Assembly (NCBI GenBank): GCA_963377175.1
Contig: CAUJNA010000467.1
Span: forward strand, 1 to 64,000
Reading direction: 5' to 3'
Source: Effrenium voratum
Taxonomy: Eukaryota > Sar > Dinophyceae > Suessiales > Symbiodiniaceae
DNA length: 64,000 nucleotides
Below the pieces are notes generated by a model. The model was not told the origin of the DNA and did no database searches. It saw only the letters and a program-made list of their open reading frames with translations. Positions within the stretch are counted from its first letter, which is position 1. Each line of letters opens with the position of its first letter. A program made the translations under genes and the position numbers. Below, piece after piece: positions 10,445 to 23,277 of the stretch.

Positions 10445-10945
10445 CCAAACACAGGGGGGGCGGCAATTCCCCCCATGATGATTGAAAAAGTGATGATTCA
10501 ATTAAAGGCGCGGGGGGTTGGGGGGGGCGGCAGCCCCCCCCATGATGATCGAAAAACTGTAAAACGGCAGCCAAAGAATCTAAAAAGCAGCTGTCGCATG
10601 ATGATCGCAAAAGTGATGATTCAAGTAGGCGTGTATTTTAATCGAAAGGGGGGTGGCGGGGGGCACAGAGAGGAACTTGCGATGCTGAGGATGCAGGAAG
10701 CCAAGGCAAAATACCAACTGGGAAAGCAGAGGATGCGAAAAGCCAAAGCCGCCAACAAAAAGCCAGCGGAACTGGCAATGCAGAGGATGCGAAAGAGAGG
10801 AACTGTGAATGCAGAGGATGCGAAATGAAAAGCCACAAAAGCCACAAAAACCCACGTAAAAGCCACAAAAGCCAAAAAGCAACCCACCCTGAAAAACAAA
10901 AATAATCCCTAAAAAAAACGAAAAAGAATCCTAAAAAAATGGCCC
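10445..10945. repeat. Composite dispersed repeat: G/C-run hairpins plus AGCCAAAG minisatellite (copy 1)
   Basis: Two runs of G followed by C-rich runs frame the motif CATGATGATYGAAAAASTG, then ATGATTCAA and a spacer. It continues into purine-rich units of the kind GAGGATGCGAAAAGCCAAAG that repeat imperfectly to about 10900. The same composite occurs at 35405-36355, with a shorter related piece at 30440-30520 and minisatellite-like sequence at 14775-15000. Runs such as MQRMRKAKA in translation come from the repeat and are not evidence of a gene. Confidence 0.7.
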
Positions 10946-10947
10946 TC

Positions 10948-10996
10948 CTTACATTACATTGCATTACATTACACTACATTACATTACACGCATACC

Positions 10997-11027
<31 letters not shown>

Positions 11028-11227
11028 CATACATACATACATACATACATACATACATACACTACATACATACACTACATACATACATACATACATACAT
11101 ACATACATACATACATACATACATACATACATACATACATACATACATACATACATACATACATACATACATACATACATACTTACATTACATTACATTA
11201 CATTACATTACATTACATTACATTACA

Positions 11228-11312
<85 letters not shown>

Positions 11313-11432
11313 TACTCACATACATGCATACATGCATACATACATACATGCATACATACATACATACATGCATGCTTACAGACATACATACATACATACA
11401 TACATGCATGCATGCATACATACATACATACA

Positions 11433-11463
<31 letters not shown>

Positions 11464-11522
11464 CATACATACATCCATACATACATACATACATACATTA
11501 CATACATACATACATACATACA

Positions 11523-11553
<31 letters not shown>

Positions 11554-11675
11554 CATACATACATACATACATACATACATACATACATACATACATACAT
11601 ACATACATACATACATTAAATTACATTACATTACATTACGTTACGTTACATTACATTACATTACATACATTACAT
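10948..11675. repeat. (ACAT)n, (ATTAC)n and (TTAC)n microsatellite block 1
   Basis: The block is nearly pure simple sequence. It alternates tetranucleotide ACAT arrays, pentanucleotide ATTAC arrays (about 11184-11230 and 11615-11670) and a TTAC array (about 11228-11310). Variant units with G (CATGC) cluster at 11320-11420. Long open frames here encode only repeated Thr/Tyr/Ile/His or Cys/Met/Tyr/Val and are artefacts of the repeat. Confidence 0.98.
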
Positions 11676-12727
11676 TAATGTTAGGTTGCGAGAAATACAT
11701 GGGGAGTCAATACACAAAAAACATCACAAAAATATTCACACCCCTGAAAAGCAAAAGGGGGAGTTAATACACAAACGTTTTTGTGAGGGGCAAAAAATCC
11801 GGAAAAAATGTTCCCAAAAAACAGTTTGATAATTAATCCCTAGTTCAGTGCAACTCCTGTCTCTCTCTGCCCCGCCCGCCCCCCCCAACCTACCACCACC
11901 ACCCTACCTTTCCACCTTTGGTGTCTTGCCTGTCAGATGCAAGAAACAAGGAGATGATGATTGAAGTCCCTGAAAAGGAAGTTTAACTGAGGTCCCCAAC
12001 AGCCAAATTCTTTATGACAGCCCTTACTAAAAGTTGCACCCTGCCAAATTTTCAAGGGGGTAGTACAGGGAACACTCAGGAAGCCAATAATGAGATTTCT
12101 ATTAAGCGAAGTTAATTGAGAAAAGTTTTTGAGGACTGGGGCCAGGGATGCATGCAAGGAAAAGGGCTTCCCTTTCCAAAGAACTACTGATTCTCCCCAG
12201 AAAAGGAAGTTTCCTTTCCAAAGAACTGAGTCTCCCAAGAAAAAGAAGTTTAACTGAGGCCCCAACAGCCAAATTCTTTATGACAGCCCTTGCTAAAAGT
12301 TGCACCCTGCCAAATCTTCAAGGGGGTTGTACAGGGAACACCCAGGAAGCCAATAATGAAATTTGTTTTAAGGGGAGTTAATTGAGAAAAGTTTTTAGGA
12401 CTGGGGCCAGGGATGCCTGCAAGGAAAAGGGCTTCCCTTTCCAAAGAACTACTGAGTCTCCCCAGAAAAGGAAGTTTCCCTTCCAAAGAACTACTGAACC
12501 AAACCAGAATACTAAACCAATACTAAACCAATTCTAAGCAGTACTAAGCCAGTCAGCAAGAATACTAAACCAATACTAAACCAATTCTAAGCAATACTTA
12601 CTGGAATACTACTTGGGGAAGACCCGGTCTGACCCTCATTTTGTTTTTAAGGTTTCCTCTATTGACCCCCCCCCCCCCATTTTGTTTGGAGGGGGAGGGG
12701 GGGCCCTTTTTTATTCACTCCCCAACA

Positions 12728-12730
<3 letters not shown>
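11676..12730. mobile_element. 1.06-kb short-TIR element, copy A (inserted in microsatellite)
   Basis: The ends are TAATGTTAGG and CCCAACATTA, inverted repeats matching at 9 of 10 positions. A subterminal motif TGGGGAGTCAATA (near 11699) recurs inverted near the right end as TATTCACTCCCCA-type sequence. Inside are two tandem copies of a ~270-bp unit (GAAGTTTAACTGAGG at about 11980 and 12245), then a twice-repeated ACTAAACCAAT-rich stretch (12495-12600). A closely similar copy lies at 26619-27681, which defines the boundaries. There is no transposase ORF, so it is presumably a non-autonomous DNA element (MITE-like). Both flanks of this copy are ACAT/ATTAC microsatellite. Confidence 0.82.
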
Positions 12731-12758
<28 letters not shown>

Positions 12759-12850
12759 CATACATACATACATACATACATACATACATACATACATACA
12801 TACATACATACATACATACATACATACATACATTACTTACATTACTTACA

Positions 12851-12881
<31 letters not shown>

Positions 12882-13128
12882 CATCACATACATACATACA
12901 TACATACATACATACATACATACATACATACATACATACATACATACATACGTTACATACATACATAATACATACATACATACATACATACATACATACA
13001 TACATACATACATACACACATACATACATACATACATACATACATACCACCCGTGTGTCTTTGCATCAAGTCTGTTTCTTTTGATACCTACATACATCAT
13101 CGATCAACACGTTTTGCTCAGCCATACA

Positions 13129-13159
<31 letters not shown>

Positions 13160-13181
13160 CATACATACATACATACATACA

Positions 13182-13214
<33 letters not shown>

Positions 13215-13230
13215 TACATACATACATATA

Positions 13231-13261
<31 letters not shown>

Positions 13262-13519
13262 CATACATACATACATACATACATACATACATACATACAT
13301 ACATACATACATACATACATACATACATACATACATACATACATACATACATACATACATACATACATTACATACATACATACATACATTACATACATAC
13401 ATACATACATTACATTACATACATACATTACATTACATTACATTACATTACATACATACCATACATACATACATACATACAATACATACATTACATACAT
13501 ACATACATACATACATACA

Positions 13520-13550
<31 letters not shown>

Positions 13551-13946
13551 CATACATACATACATACATACATACATACATACATACATACCATACATTA
13601 CATTACATTACATTACATTACATTACATTACATTACATTACATTACATTACATTACATTACATTACATTACATTACATTACATTACATTACATTACATAC
13701 ATCACATTACATACATACATACATACATTACATACATTACATTACATTACATTACATTACATTACATTACATTACATTACATTACATTACATTACATTAC
13801 ATTACATTACATTACATACCATACATACATACATACATACATACATACATACATACATACATACATACATACATACATACATACATACATAAATACATAC
13901 ATACATACATACATACATAAATTACATACATACATACATACATAAA

Positions 13947-13977
<31 letters not shown>

Positions 13978-14096
13978 CATACATACATACATACATACAT
14001 ACATACATACATACATACATACATACATACATACATACATACATACATACATACATACATACATACATACATACATACATACATTACATACATACC

Positions 14097-14127
<31 letters not shown>

Positions 14128-14158
14128 CATACATACATACATACATACATACAATACA

Positions 14159-14189
<31 letters not shown>

Positions 14190-14733
14190 CATACATACAT
14201 ACATACATACATACATACATACATACATACATACATACATACATACATACATTACATACATACCATACATACATACATACATACATACATACATACATAC
14301 ATACATACATACATACATACATACATACATACATACATACATACATACATACATACATACATACATACATACATACATACATACATACATACATACATAA
14401 AATACATAAATACATACATACATACATACATACATACATACATACATACATACATACATACATACATACATACATACATACATACATACATACATACATA
14501 CATACATACATACATACATACATACATACATACATACATACATACATACATTAATTACATACATACATACATTACATTACATTACATTACATTACATTAC
14601 ATTACATTACATTACATTACATTACATTACATTACATTACATTACATTACATTACATTACATTACATTACATTACATTACATTACATTACATTACATTAC
14701 ATTACATTACATTACATTACATACATACACACA
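12731..14733. repeat. (ACAT)n and (ATTAC)n microsatellite block 2
   Basis: About 2 kb of ACAT tetranucleotide repeats alternate with ATTAC pentanucleotide stretches (notably 13585-13700, 13735-13815 and 14565-14725). The only unique interruption is about 13047-13127, an 80-base stretch ending near GCTCAGCC. Scattered single variants (ATAT, AAAT, CACAC) mark sub-blocks. Confidence 0.98.
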
Positions 14734-14774
14734 TTACAAACACATATTACAGATATTACATAGATTATATACTT

Positions 14775-15000
14775 CAGAGAGGAACTGCCGATGCTACCAA
14801 AGCCAAACATGTTACCAAAGGCCGCGAGAACCAACGAAAGGCTGCAAAAGCCAAAGAGCCAGGAACTGAGAAAGAAGAAGCCACCTGATGGAAGCCAAAA
14901 ACACACCAAAAGCCGAAAAAGCCACCCGCCAACTTGGGACTGCAGAGGATGCGGCTGCCAAGCCAAGAAGCTGAAAAACCAAGAAGCCAAGCAAAGACAG
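14775..15000 (+). repeat. Purine-rich AGCCAAAG minisatellite-like sequence
   Basis: GAGGAACTGCCGATGC is followed by imperfect AAAGCCAAA/GAAGCC units. This resembles the right-hand part of the composites at 10670-10900 and 35930-36330, without the G/C-run hairpins. No gene is supported. Confidence 0.5.
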
Positions 15001-15329
15001 ATGTCCGCAGGATCGCAAACTGGGCCATGGGCCAAACCTACATAACAAACCAGATCAAGACTCTGGACAGACTCCATTCCGCATTTGATGTTCAAGACCT
15101 GTGTCAGACCCTGGCCAAAGCACAAGGTGTTCTTAACATGCTGCCGGAAATGCCCAAGCCCTTGCTCAAGTCCACACACAACGATTGAAACATCTTGTTC
15201 AAACACAGCCCTCAAATCTCCAATGAAGAAATTCCCATCCCAAGAACAACTCTTGAAGAGGCCCTGAGTGAGGTCTCCCTCCGCACCTTGGAATCGCACG
15301 GCCCCCCCTTCACCCGCGCCGTGCCCTCC

Positions 15330-15445
15330 CGGACTGCGACAGCCCCGGCAGCTCCTGTGAGGCGTACTGCAGCGCCTCGCCGTCCTGCGCCACCGCCGCC
15401 AGCGCCACGTCCTTGTCGCCCCGGAGCTCCTCGCCGCGCGGCTCC
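15330..15445 (-). pseudogene. DUF4116 repeat fragment 1
   Basis: Minus-strand translation gives EELRGDKDVALAAVAQDG followed by EALQYASQELPG. This is the DUF4116 unit pattern (LRxDxxVVLAAVxxxGxALxxAS). It is GC-rich, unlike the microsatellites nearby. There is no start, and the frame does not extend into other recognisable units. DUF4116 proteins are abundant in dinoflagellates; function is unknown. Confidence 0.65.
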
Positions 15446-15489
15446 CGGGGTCCCAGGACCCAGCGGGGAGCGCCCGGGGGGGGTGGTTG

Positions 15490-16279
15490 GGAAGATTACA
15501 CCAAATGTGGCCCGGAGAGGGGGGGGGGGGGGGCCGGCCCGGAGGAGCCGCGTGGAGCTCCGGGCAAAACCGGAAAAGCCGCAGAGCGCGCGGAATTCTC
15601 CGTCTGTTGGAGATGTAAAAGCAGGAGCCGAGAAGGGCATGGAAAAGGAACTGAAAAGCACACGGAAACAAACTTCAGAAAATCGAAAGGTTGCCGCTTC
15701 GAAATTCTTCACACTGACCGGGAATTGGGACATGAGCAGTTTGTCTGCCAGGGCTGGCCTTGGACAAGCAACGAAAAGGAATAGAAAGGAATGGAAACGA
15801 AAGGACGTGGAAAGAACATCTGGCGCAATTCATTTGGTTACGCATGGAAGTGCAAAACATTAAAATTTCGGCCCCCGCTGACCTTGGAAAGAAACCGCAA
15901 AACAATAACACCATACGTCTCCTTTTTTTGAGCCCTTGTTTTGGACCTCGGCTTTGAGTTCTCCAAATGAGACTCCCATACCTGGGCGAGCGATGGGCAA
16001 ACCAGCTCTGCCAGCGAATGTCATTGCTTGATGGTTTGAGAAGGTCATCGAACACTTCAGTCGTTTTCATTCTGGACACTAAGTCTGCTGATTGTTTTGG
16101 AGTCTTTGAACAGGCCATAGTCTGCCGACCCCTCGAGGCGCACGGGAAGGGTCATCACCAAATACAGCTCCTTGTTTTTTGTTTTATACTAGTTTCTTCT
16201 TATATTCACGTGCTTTAGATTCTTGTTATCTTGTTCTTATACTAGAACATATCTTGCCTTGCTTATAGTTTTGTGTTGT
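15490..16279. other. Unassigned sequence, no gene seen
   Basis: A run of G (about 15518-15532) and a mildly A-rich stretch are present. Open frames of 100-220 codons on both strands lack any motif or conservation I can see and look like chance frames in GC-rich DNA. Confidence 0.4.
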
Positions 16280-17515
16280 TTTTCCAATATTGGCTATGAT
16301 GATAGTTATCATCATCATCATCACCATAGTCACGATCATCATCTCATTTGCTACCATGACAGCTATCACCTTCATGATTTAACGCTAAGGATGGTGCGAT
16401 GACAGTCATCATTATCATAATAATGGTCAGCATCACTGGTAAAGCTAAGGATGCTATGATGATAGTTGTCCTCGTCATGATGTTAATGCAAAAGATGCTA
16501 TGATGATAGTTAACATCACCCATCACTGGTAATGCAAAGGATGCTATGCTAATAGTTCTCATCATCCTGGAAAGGGTGCATAACAATAGCTGCAATCGTC
16601 ATGATGGTCATCATCATCTCATCACAACATCATGCTCATCATCTCTTTCTTTTCTTAAACTTCTTACTTAATATACTTTTCAGAACTGACGTTAAACATT
16701 GAGGGTAATGCTGAGGATGCTATGTTGGTAGTTGTCATTGTCATGATGGTCATGCTAAGGTGATAGTTATCATCATCATGATGGTCGTCCTCACTGGTAA
16801 TGCTAAGGATGCTATGCTGATAGTTATCATCATCATAACGGCCATCATCACTGGGAAGGCTGAGGATGCCATGGCGCAAAGGATGTGATGATCATAGTTG
16901 TACCATCATCAGGGTGGTGGTGTGAAGGATGTTACGATGATAGTTGCCTGCGTCATGATGGTCATCATCATCTCATGACTAGCATCATGATTATCAGTCT
17001 TCCTCCCTCTCTGTCTCTTCATCACTGCTAATGCTTAGGGATGCTATGCTGATACGTATCATCAACATCATCCTCATCATCTCAACACTACCAGCACGAT
17101 CATCATCTTTTCATTGTCTTATTTGTCCGGCGTTTGACGTTGATGGTGATGCTAGGGATGCTATCATAACAGATATCATCATTATGAATGTCATCATGAT
17201 GGTAACGCAAAAGATGCTATGATGATAGCTAACATCATCCTGATGGTCATCATCACTGGTAGTGCTAAGGATGCTATGATGGTTGTCACCATCATGATGG
17301 TCATCATCATCTCACTGCTAGGATCATGATCATCATCTCTTCAACCGAAAAGTTCTATGATGACGGTTATAATCATCATGAATGCAATCATCACTCTATA
17401 GTTGTCATCAGCATGATGGTGCTGCGAAGGATGCTGATGATAGTTATCATCACTGGCAATGCTAAGGATGCTAGGATAATAGCGCATCACTATCATCATG
17501 ATCATCATGTTTTTT
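16280..17515. repeat. Imperfect ATGATG/CATCATC minisatellite
   Basis: Units of roughly 55-70 bases repeat imperfectly around the phrase GCTAAGGATGCTATGATGAT, followed by CATCATGATGGTCATCATC and CACTGGTAA. At least ten recognisable units are spread over the stretch. Related CATGATGCTG sequence returns at 30540-31100. Confidence 0.85.
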
Positions 17516-17517
17516 CG

Positions 17518-18030
17518 AACATCCTCGGCATCATCTGCAACACCCTCAGCCTCACCAGGCAAATTTTTCGAACAGCTGGCAAGAGAAAATGAGCCACCCC
17601 AGCAGCGCGGCAACATCCTCGGCATCATCTGCAACACCCCCAGCCTCACCAGGCTCATTTTTCGAACAGCTGGCAAGAAAATGAGCCACCCCAGCGGCAA
17701 CATCCTTAGCATCACCTGCAACACCCTCAGCCTCACCAGGCTCAGGAGAAAATGAGCCACCCCAGCAGCAACATCCTCAGCATCACCTGCGACATCAGCC
17801 ACCTGCGACACCCTCAGCCTCACCTCAGCAGCGCGACAGCATCCTGGGCATCACCTGCAACACCCTCCGCCTCACCAGGCTCATTTTTTGAACAGCTAGC
17901 AGGAGAACATGAGCCACCCCAGCGGCAACATCCTCAGCATCACCTGCGACACCCTCAGCCTGACCAGGCCAATTTTTTGAATAGCTGGCAAGAGAAAATA
18001 ACACCCCAGCGCCAACATCCTCAGCATCAC
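17518..18030. repeat. 68-94-bp tandem minisatellite, about seven units
   Basis: The phrase AACATCCTCRGCATCAYCTG recurs at about 17518, 17612, 17699, 17770, 17838 (variant), 17927 and 18014. The spacer contains CACCCTCAGCCTCACCAGGC and GAACAGCTGGCAAGAGAAAA. Unit length differs because parts of the spacer are deleted in some copies. Confidence 0.9.
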
Positions 18031-18031
18031 C

Positions 18032-18106
18032 TGGATACATATTACATTACATTACATTACATTACGCTACAATACATTACATTACATGACATTGAATTAC
18101 ATTAAA

Positions 18107-18137
<31 letters not shown>

Positions 18138-18290
18138 GATACATACATTACATACATTACATACATACATACATTACATTCATACATACATACATACATA
18201 CATACATACATACATTACATTACATTACATTACATTACATTACATTACATTACATTACATTACATTACATTACATACATACATACATACA

Positions 18291-18321
<31 letters not shown>

Positions 18322-18335
18322 CATACATACATACA

Positions 18336-18366
<31 letters not shown>

Positions 18367-18510
18367 CATACATACATACATACATACATACATACATACA
18401 TACATACATACATACATACATACATACATACATACATACATACATACATACATACATACATACATACATTACATACATTACATTACATTACATTACATTA
18501 CATACATACA

Positions 18511-18541
<31 letters not shown>

Positions 18542-18655
18542 CATACATACATACATACATACATACATACATACATACATACATACATACATACATACAT
18601 TACATTACATTACATTACATTACATTACATTACATTACATACATACATACATACA

Positions 18656-18686
<31 letters not shown>

Positions 18687-18696
18687 CATACATACA

Positions 18697-18727
<31 letters not shown>

Positions 18728-18787
18728 CATACATACATACATACATACATACATACATACATACATACATTACATACATTACATACA

Positions 18788-18818
<31 letters not shown>

Positions 18819-18984
18819 CATACATACATACATACATACATACATACATACATACATACATACATACATACATACATACATACATACATACATACATACA
18901 TACATACATACATACATACATACATACATACATACATACATACATACATACATACATACATACATACATACATACATACATACA

Positions 18985-19016
<32 letters not shown>

Positions 19017-19312
19017 CATACATACATACATACATACATACATACATACATACATACATACATACATACATACATACATACATACATACATACATACATA
19101 CATACATACATACATACATACATACATACATACATACATACATACATACATACATACATACATACATACATACATACATACATACATACATGCATACATA
19201 CATACATACATACATACATACATACATACACACACATACACACACATACATACATACATACATACATACATACATACATACATACATACATACATACATA
19301 CATACATACATG
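18032..19312. repeat. (ACAT)n and (ATTAC)n microsatellite block 3
   Basis: ATTAC arrays (18035-18110, 18215-18275, 18598-18640) alternate with very long ACAT arrays; 18785-19312 is almost uninterrupted ACAT with an ACACAC patch near 19228-19246. No coding content. Confidence 0.98.
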
Positions 19313-19344
19313 TGCGATGGTGTAAACCGTTTATCGAACAAATT

Positions 19345-19545
19345 TCAAGATAGAAGGCTATACCAGCGGAACGCATCAACTTGGAACTCGTCAACTCAGA
19401 CGGTTTGCCTGCCTGTTGCCCAACCGAGTAAAGCTGGCAATGCAATGCAAACTCACAAGCGCCAGCCTCAAGTAGTCACATCACATCAGAAAGAGGTTCA
19501 GATCTGCTCCATCCCCAACAAAACTCTCTTCAAAACACAAGCAAA
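19345..19545. repeat. ACGCATCA...CCAGCCTCAAGTA dispersed repeat, copy 1
   Basis: Diagnostic phrases are ATACCAGCGGAACGCATCAA, then GGTTTGCCTGCCTGTTGCCC, CGCCAGCCTCAAGTAGTCAC and CAGATCTGCTCCATCCCC. The same order is found at 21120-21260, 21968-22140 and 23278-23460. Confidence 0.75.
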
Positions 19546-19850
19546 GAAGCGCTGCGGAGGAAGGCCGCAACTACACCGCCCAGGCCTGGGCACGTGTGCC
19601 CACTTTCACCATATTGGACGTCTGGAGGACTGCCCAAATGTGGCCAGGTTTACCCTAATGTCAGTGGGGGCCTCGATCTCACAAACCAAACACTCATCAT
19701 TTTCACGCGAAACGACGGCATCCGCAAAGTCTAGCCAGATTGAAGGCTGAAAAGGCTGGCACACCTTCAAGCACGCGGTGCTTGTATATATATATATATA
19801 TATATTTGGGAGTTGTATTGGATGTCTGTTTGGGGCCGGAAGGTCTAGCC

Positions 19851-19936
19851 CAGCACCACCTCGCGGCCGGCGCGCAGCTCCTCTGGCGCATTCATCAGGT
19901 TCAGGCCGTTCTTTGCTACGCAGGCCAGCCACTCCT
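19851..19936 (-). pseudogene. DUF4116 repeat fragment 2
   Basis: Minus-strand translation gives EWLACVAKNGLNLMNAPEE followed by LRAGREVVLG, the DUF4116 pattern of an AAVxxNG helix and an ELRADREVV helix. A short TA array (about 19784-19806) lies on its downstream side. No gene structure could be assembled. Confidence 0.6.
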
Positions 19937-20639
19937 GCTTCTCCTTGGCCTCGCCGCGACACATCCGGAGCCATTCCCAAGTCATAGGATATGATGCTGT
20001 GGGGCGAATGTTCACCCTGGATGAACCCTGCTCTCCATGCGCTGTGAAACTCCATGTGTTGGCCTGGCCATGGTCCTTGTTCGAGAATGGTCGTCCAAAT
20101 CCATGTCCCGCGGAATGGCATCCCTGCTGTGAATCGCAAAGGAATCGGCTTGAGAAGGCAGGAAGGCTCGGAACTGGAACTTCCAAGGTCCCCTTGTTTC
20201 TGCGCAAAACAAACGTCTACAACCAGAACAAGTGAAATTCAAAGAGCCCTCCACAACATTCCCAAGTAAAGCCCTTGCGAAGGAACCTCCTCTAAATGAA
20301 ACACCCGTCTGAATGGACCGCCTCTGAATAACACTTTAAGACTTGTCTGGGACTCCTCTGAAACTCTGAAGCCCGAGGAACATGTTCACACGCACACAGA
20401 GATGTGATCCCCAACAGCTGAACAGTTGGAAGCGCAAGAGCAACTTCTGAAGAAGTCTAAGGGCTGGTTCTCCACTGGAAGACCTTCATATCCAACCATG
20501 TCCAAGCCTCAGTTCCCCTTCACGCGATCATGCAAACTGGAAACACAGAGGGGGAGCTAAATCAGCTCCCAGCTCTTGCTTTTTGCATCAAGCCCATCGA
20601 CTGCTTTGCGTCATGCCATCTTCTGGCGAGGCCCATGTT

Positions 20640-20860
20640 GAACAGCGCTATTCAACAAAGATTAGATTGAGATCTGCACCTAGAATGCACCATACCTCAA
20701 ACCAGATTCATTGCATAGGCGCGCCCGGCCGCACCTAACCTAGAATCTTGCCCGAGTCCACCCTTGCAACCCGTTCCACCACCGTCCAGCCCCTCTATCC
20801 CCTCTCAAGCCCCTCCACCCCGTCAACCCCTTTCCACCCCACCCATGTATGCTTTTGTGT
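20640..20860. repeat. Dispersed repeat pair member 1
   Basis: AAAGATTRGATT, CCTAGAATGCAYCATACCTC and a C-rich run with CCACCCC..TTTCCAC recur in the same order at 37375-37590. Nothing coding is evident. Confidence 0.55.
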
Positions 20861-20866
20861 AGGCGT

Positions 20867-20945
20867 CCTGTGCTGCCACCACGGCAAGGTCTGCGCGCAG
20901 CTCCTCGCTGCGGCCCAGCTCCGAGGCCCGGGTCAGGTGCAGCTG
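20867..20945 (-). pseudogene. DUF4116 repeat fragment 3
   Basis: Minus-strand translation gives ASELGRSEELRADLAVVAAQ, matching the ELRADREVVLAA helix of DUF4116. It is followed at 21120 by a copy of the ACGCATCA dispersed repeat, the same arrangement as fragments 4 and 5. Confidence 0.5.
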
Positions 20946-21119
20946 GGGGGTGTCCGGCCAAAGATTCGAGTGCAGCTGTGGAACTAAAAAAGGCACCGGT
21001 CCTGCTGATTGTTTTGAACTCTTGAAATTTCAAGCAACATTGGACATGTTGTGGGCGCGTTAGTTCTGGAAAACCGACTCCCAGCAAAGCACGCTGCTGG
21101 GCGAGTGCCAAGTGTGATT

Positions 21120-21260
21120 GGCTATACCAACACACCGAAGCAGCTTGCAATTCTTCGATGCAACCGGTTTACCTGCGCGTTGCCAACCGACTAGCAACCA
21201 GACTCAAGTACTGACATCACATCAGGGACAGTCTCAGATCTGCTCCATCCCCTTTAGCCC
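21120..21260. repeat. ACGCATCA...CCAGCCTCAAGTA dispersed repeat, copy 2
   Basis: It shares GGCTATACCAACA, ACCGGTTTACCTGCGCGTTG, AGACTCAAGTACTGACATCA and CTCAGATCTGCTCCATCCCC with copy 1. Confidence 0.7.
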
Positions 21261-21799
21261 CTCAAGGCAATCAAAGCCATTTGCCAATGGAAGCCAGTTT
21301 TTGCCCCAAGGTCAAATTTTGCACGCTCCGTGCTGGTTGGCGCCATCCGAAGCTGGTCCAAGTTGGAGTCGCAGGGCTGAGATAGAAGCAGTCTACAAAT
21401 TTAGCCGTACAGCTGGAGGCGTGAATTTGAAGCGCGCGGTATATTGGATTCCTGGCTGACATATAGTCTTTCAGCGTGTTAAGAAATGTTATAAAGCCAG
21501 AAACGGCCCAACAACTTGTTTGAGACCAAACAAGAAGGTTCAGGGGCTTCAAAAAAGTGCATGCCGCCCCATAATATACAAAGGAAAAACCGTTCGTCCG
21601 GGGCAGCGTACCGTCAAATCATTCGTTCAGAAAATATAATTTGCAAATGTCCGAAGCAGCACAAGCCATGGCCATGGACCAAGCGCAAAAGCAGTCCTCA
21701 AAACTCAAACAAAGACATCAAGTCCCAACAAACCTCTTACTCGGGGCTTGAGATCGGATCCCCCTCCAGACTGCCCCCCAACAGCTCCTCTGAGGCGAA

Positions 21800-21890
21800 C
21801 TTCAGTGCGCGGTAGTCCTTTGCCACTGCCGCCGCCACTACCTCACGGTCTGCCTGCAGCTCCTCGCGGCCCGGTTCTGAGGTTTGAGGG
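21800..21890 (-). pseudogene. DUF4116 repeat fragment 4
   Basis: Minus-strand translation gives SEPGREELQADREVVAAAVA followed by KDYRALKFASEELLGG, a full DUF4116 unit. The flanks do not continue the domain. Confidence 0.7.
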
Positions 21891-21967
21891 TACTGGAAAA
21901 ACCCAAAAGAAAATCTTCCAGGCCTGGTCCTACTGGTGGTTTTGAATGGCCGCTGCATGCTTTAAGA

Positions 21968-22140
21968 AGGCTACCAAAGACCATACCAACAGAACGCATC
22001 AAATTGGAATCCTTTTGTAACTGGTTTACCCGCGCATTGCCCAACAATTGGCTAGCAAACTCACAAGCACCAGCCTCAAGTAATAAAATCAGGAATCGCC
22101 CAGATCTGCTCAATCCCGAACAAAGCGCTCGTCACAACAC
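21968..22140. repeat. ACGCATCA...CCAGCCTCAAGTA dispersed repeat, copy 3
   Basis: It shares ATACCAACAGAACGCATCAA, CTGGTTTACCCGCGCATTGC, CACAAGCACCAGCCTCAAGT and CCCAGATCTGCTCAATCCCG. It lies 65-80 bases from DUF4116 fragment 4. Confidence 0.75.
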
Positions 22141-22984
22141 AAACAAAGAGAACTAACCCCGATGAAGCTCTTTGGATCTGGCCCAATGTGGCCACTTTTA
22201 CCCCAATGCCAGTGGGGACGAAGATTTTGCAATCCAAGCACTCCTCATTTCCGCGCGAATGTCTGCAAGGAGCCAAATCTAGGCTTGGCAAGCACAAAGA
22301 AACAAACTGGAGAAGGCCACTTTCCCGACAGGCGCTGGTTTTTTTTTCTCCGGTTTGCGTGATTTGCCCGTATTTGGCCGCAAACCCGTATTGCGTCCAT
22401 AAAGATTGAACAACAAGTTAAGAAAACTGTATTTGGTCGTATGACCAGCTTTTTCGGGCAAAGATGTTTGACCAACAACAACAGCCTTTTAGGCGCTCCA
22501 GGAAGTCAAATCAGTCTTTGCCAATTGCCACCAGGGCGATTTTTGCAGTGCACTCGGCGGCGCTGGCCGGCCCCATTCCCCCACGTTAGAGGCACAACGA
22601 GGAACGCGGGTGTGGAAGCAGTCCAGAAAGCTCTGAATTCCTTGCCAAAGGTAGCTTTTACGGGCCAGCCCCAGCACTTTATTCAATATGCATGAAGAAT
22701 GCACTACCTCCAATGGCTTCAGCCTCGGAGAGCCTTAGGCTTTCTTTGTGCGCTGCTGGGGATGTCCAAGTCTTTGCCACCAAATAAACAGACATTCAGC
22801 ACGTTAGGATAAGGCCCAGATCTGCTGTCGCATATTGTGAGCAAAAGCAGTCCTCAAAACTCAAACAAAAACATAAAGTATCCCAACAAACCTCTTGAAG
22901 AGGCCGTGAGCGAGGACTACTGGGGGCTTGAGATCGGATCCCTGCCCAACTACTGCGTGCCTTGACCTCCGGACTGCCCCCCGA

Positions 22985-23090
22985 CAGCTCCTTGGAGGCA
23001 AACTTCAGCGCGCGGTGGTTCTTCCTCACTGCGGCCAGGACCACCTCACGGTCTGCCTGCAGCTCCTGCACACGGCCCGGCTCCGAGGCT
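22985..23090 (-). pseudogene. DUF4116 repeat fragment 5
   Basis: Minus-strand translation gives QELQADREVVLAAVRKNHRA followed by LKFASKELSGG. It is nearly the same unit as fragment 4, so the two probably share a recent origin. About 190 bases further on is copy 4 of the dispersed repeat. Confidence 0.72.
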
Positions 23091-23277
23091 TCCTGGGCCT
23101 AGGGGCGCGAGGGTCAGCGCGTCAGCGCAGCTGGCGGTGCCCCTCCAGCAAGGATTCGAGCGCAGCTCCGGGAAAAAAAGGCGGACAACGCCCTGGACTT
23201 GATGATGCTTTTTTGGACCACATTTCGGACCTTGGTCCTGAGTTTTGCAAATCAAGCCAGTCCCAAACAACATCAAA

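Noticed and set aside
14712..15671. Minus-strand frame of 319 codons
   Set aside because: It crosses microsatellite, minisatellite and the DUF4116 fragment in the wrong frame; the DUF4116 motif is in another frame.
10939..19750. Open frames up to 554 codons rich in Thr-Tyr-Ile-His or Cys-Met-Tyr-Val
   Set aside because: They are translations of ACAT and ATTAC microsatellites, open in several frames on both strands.
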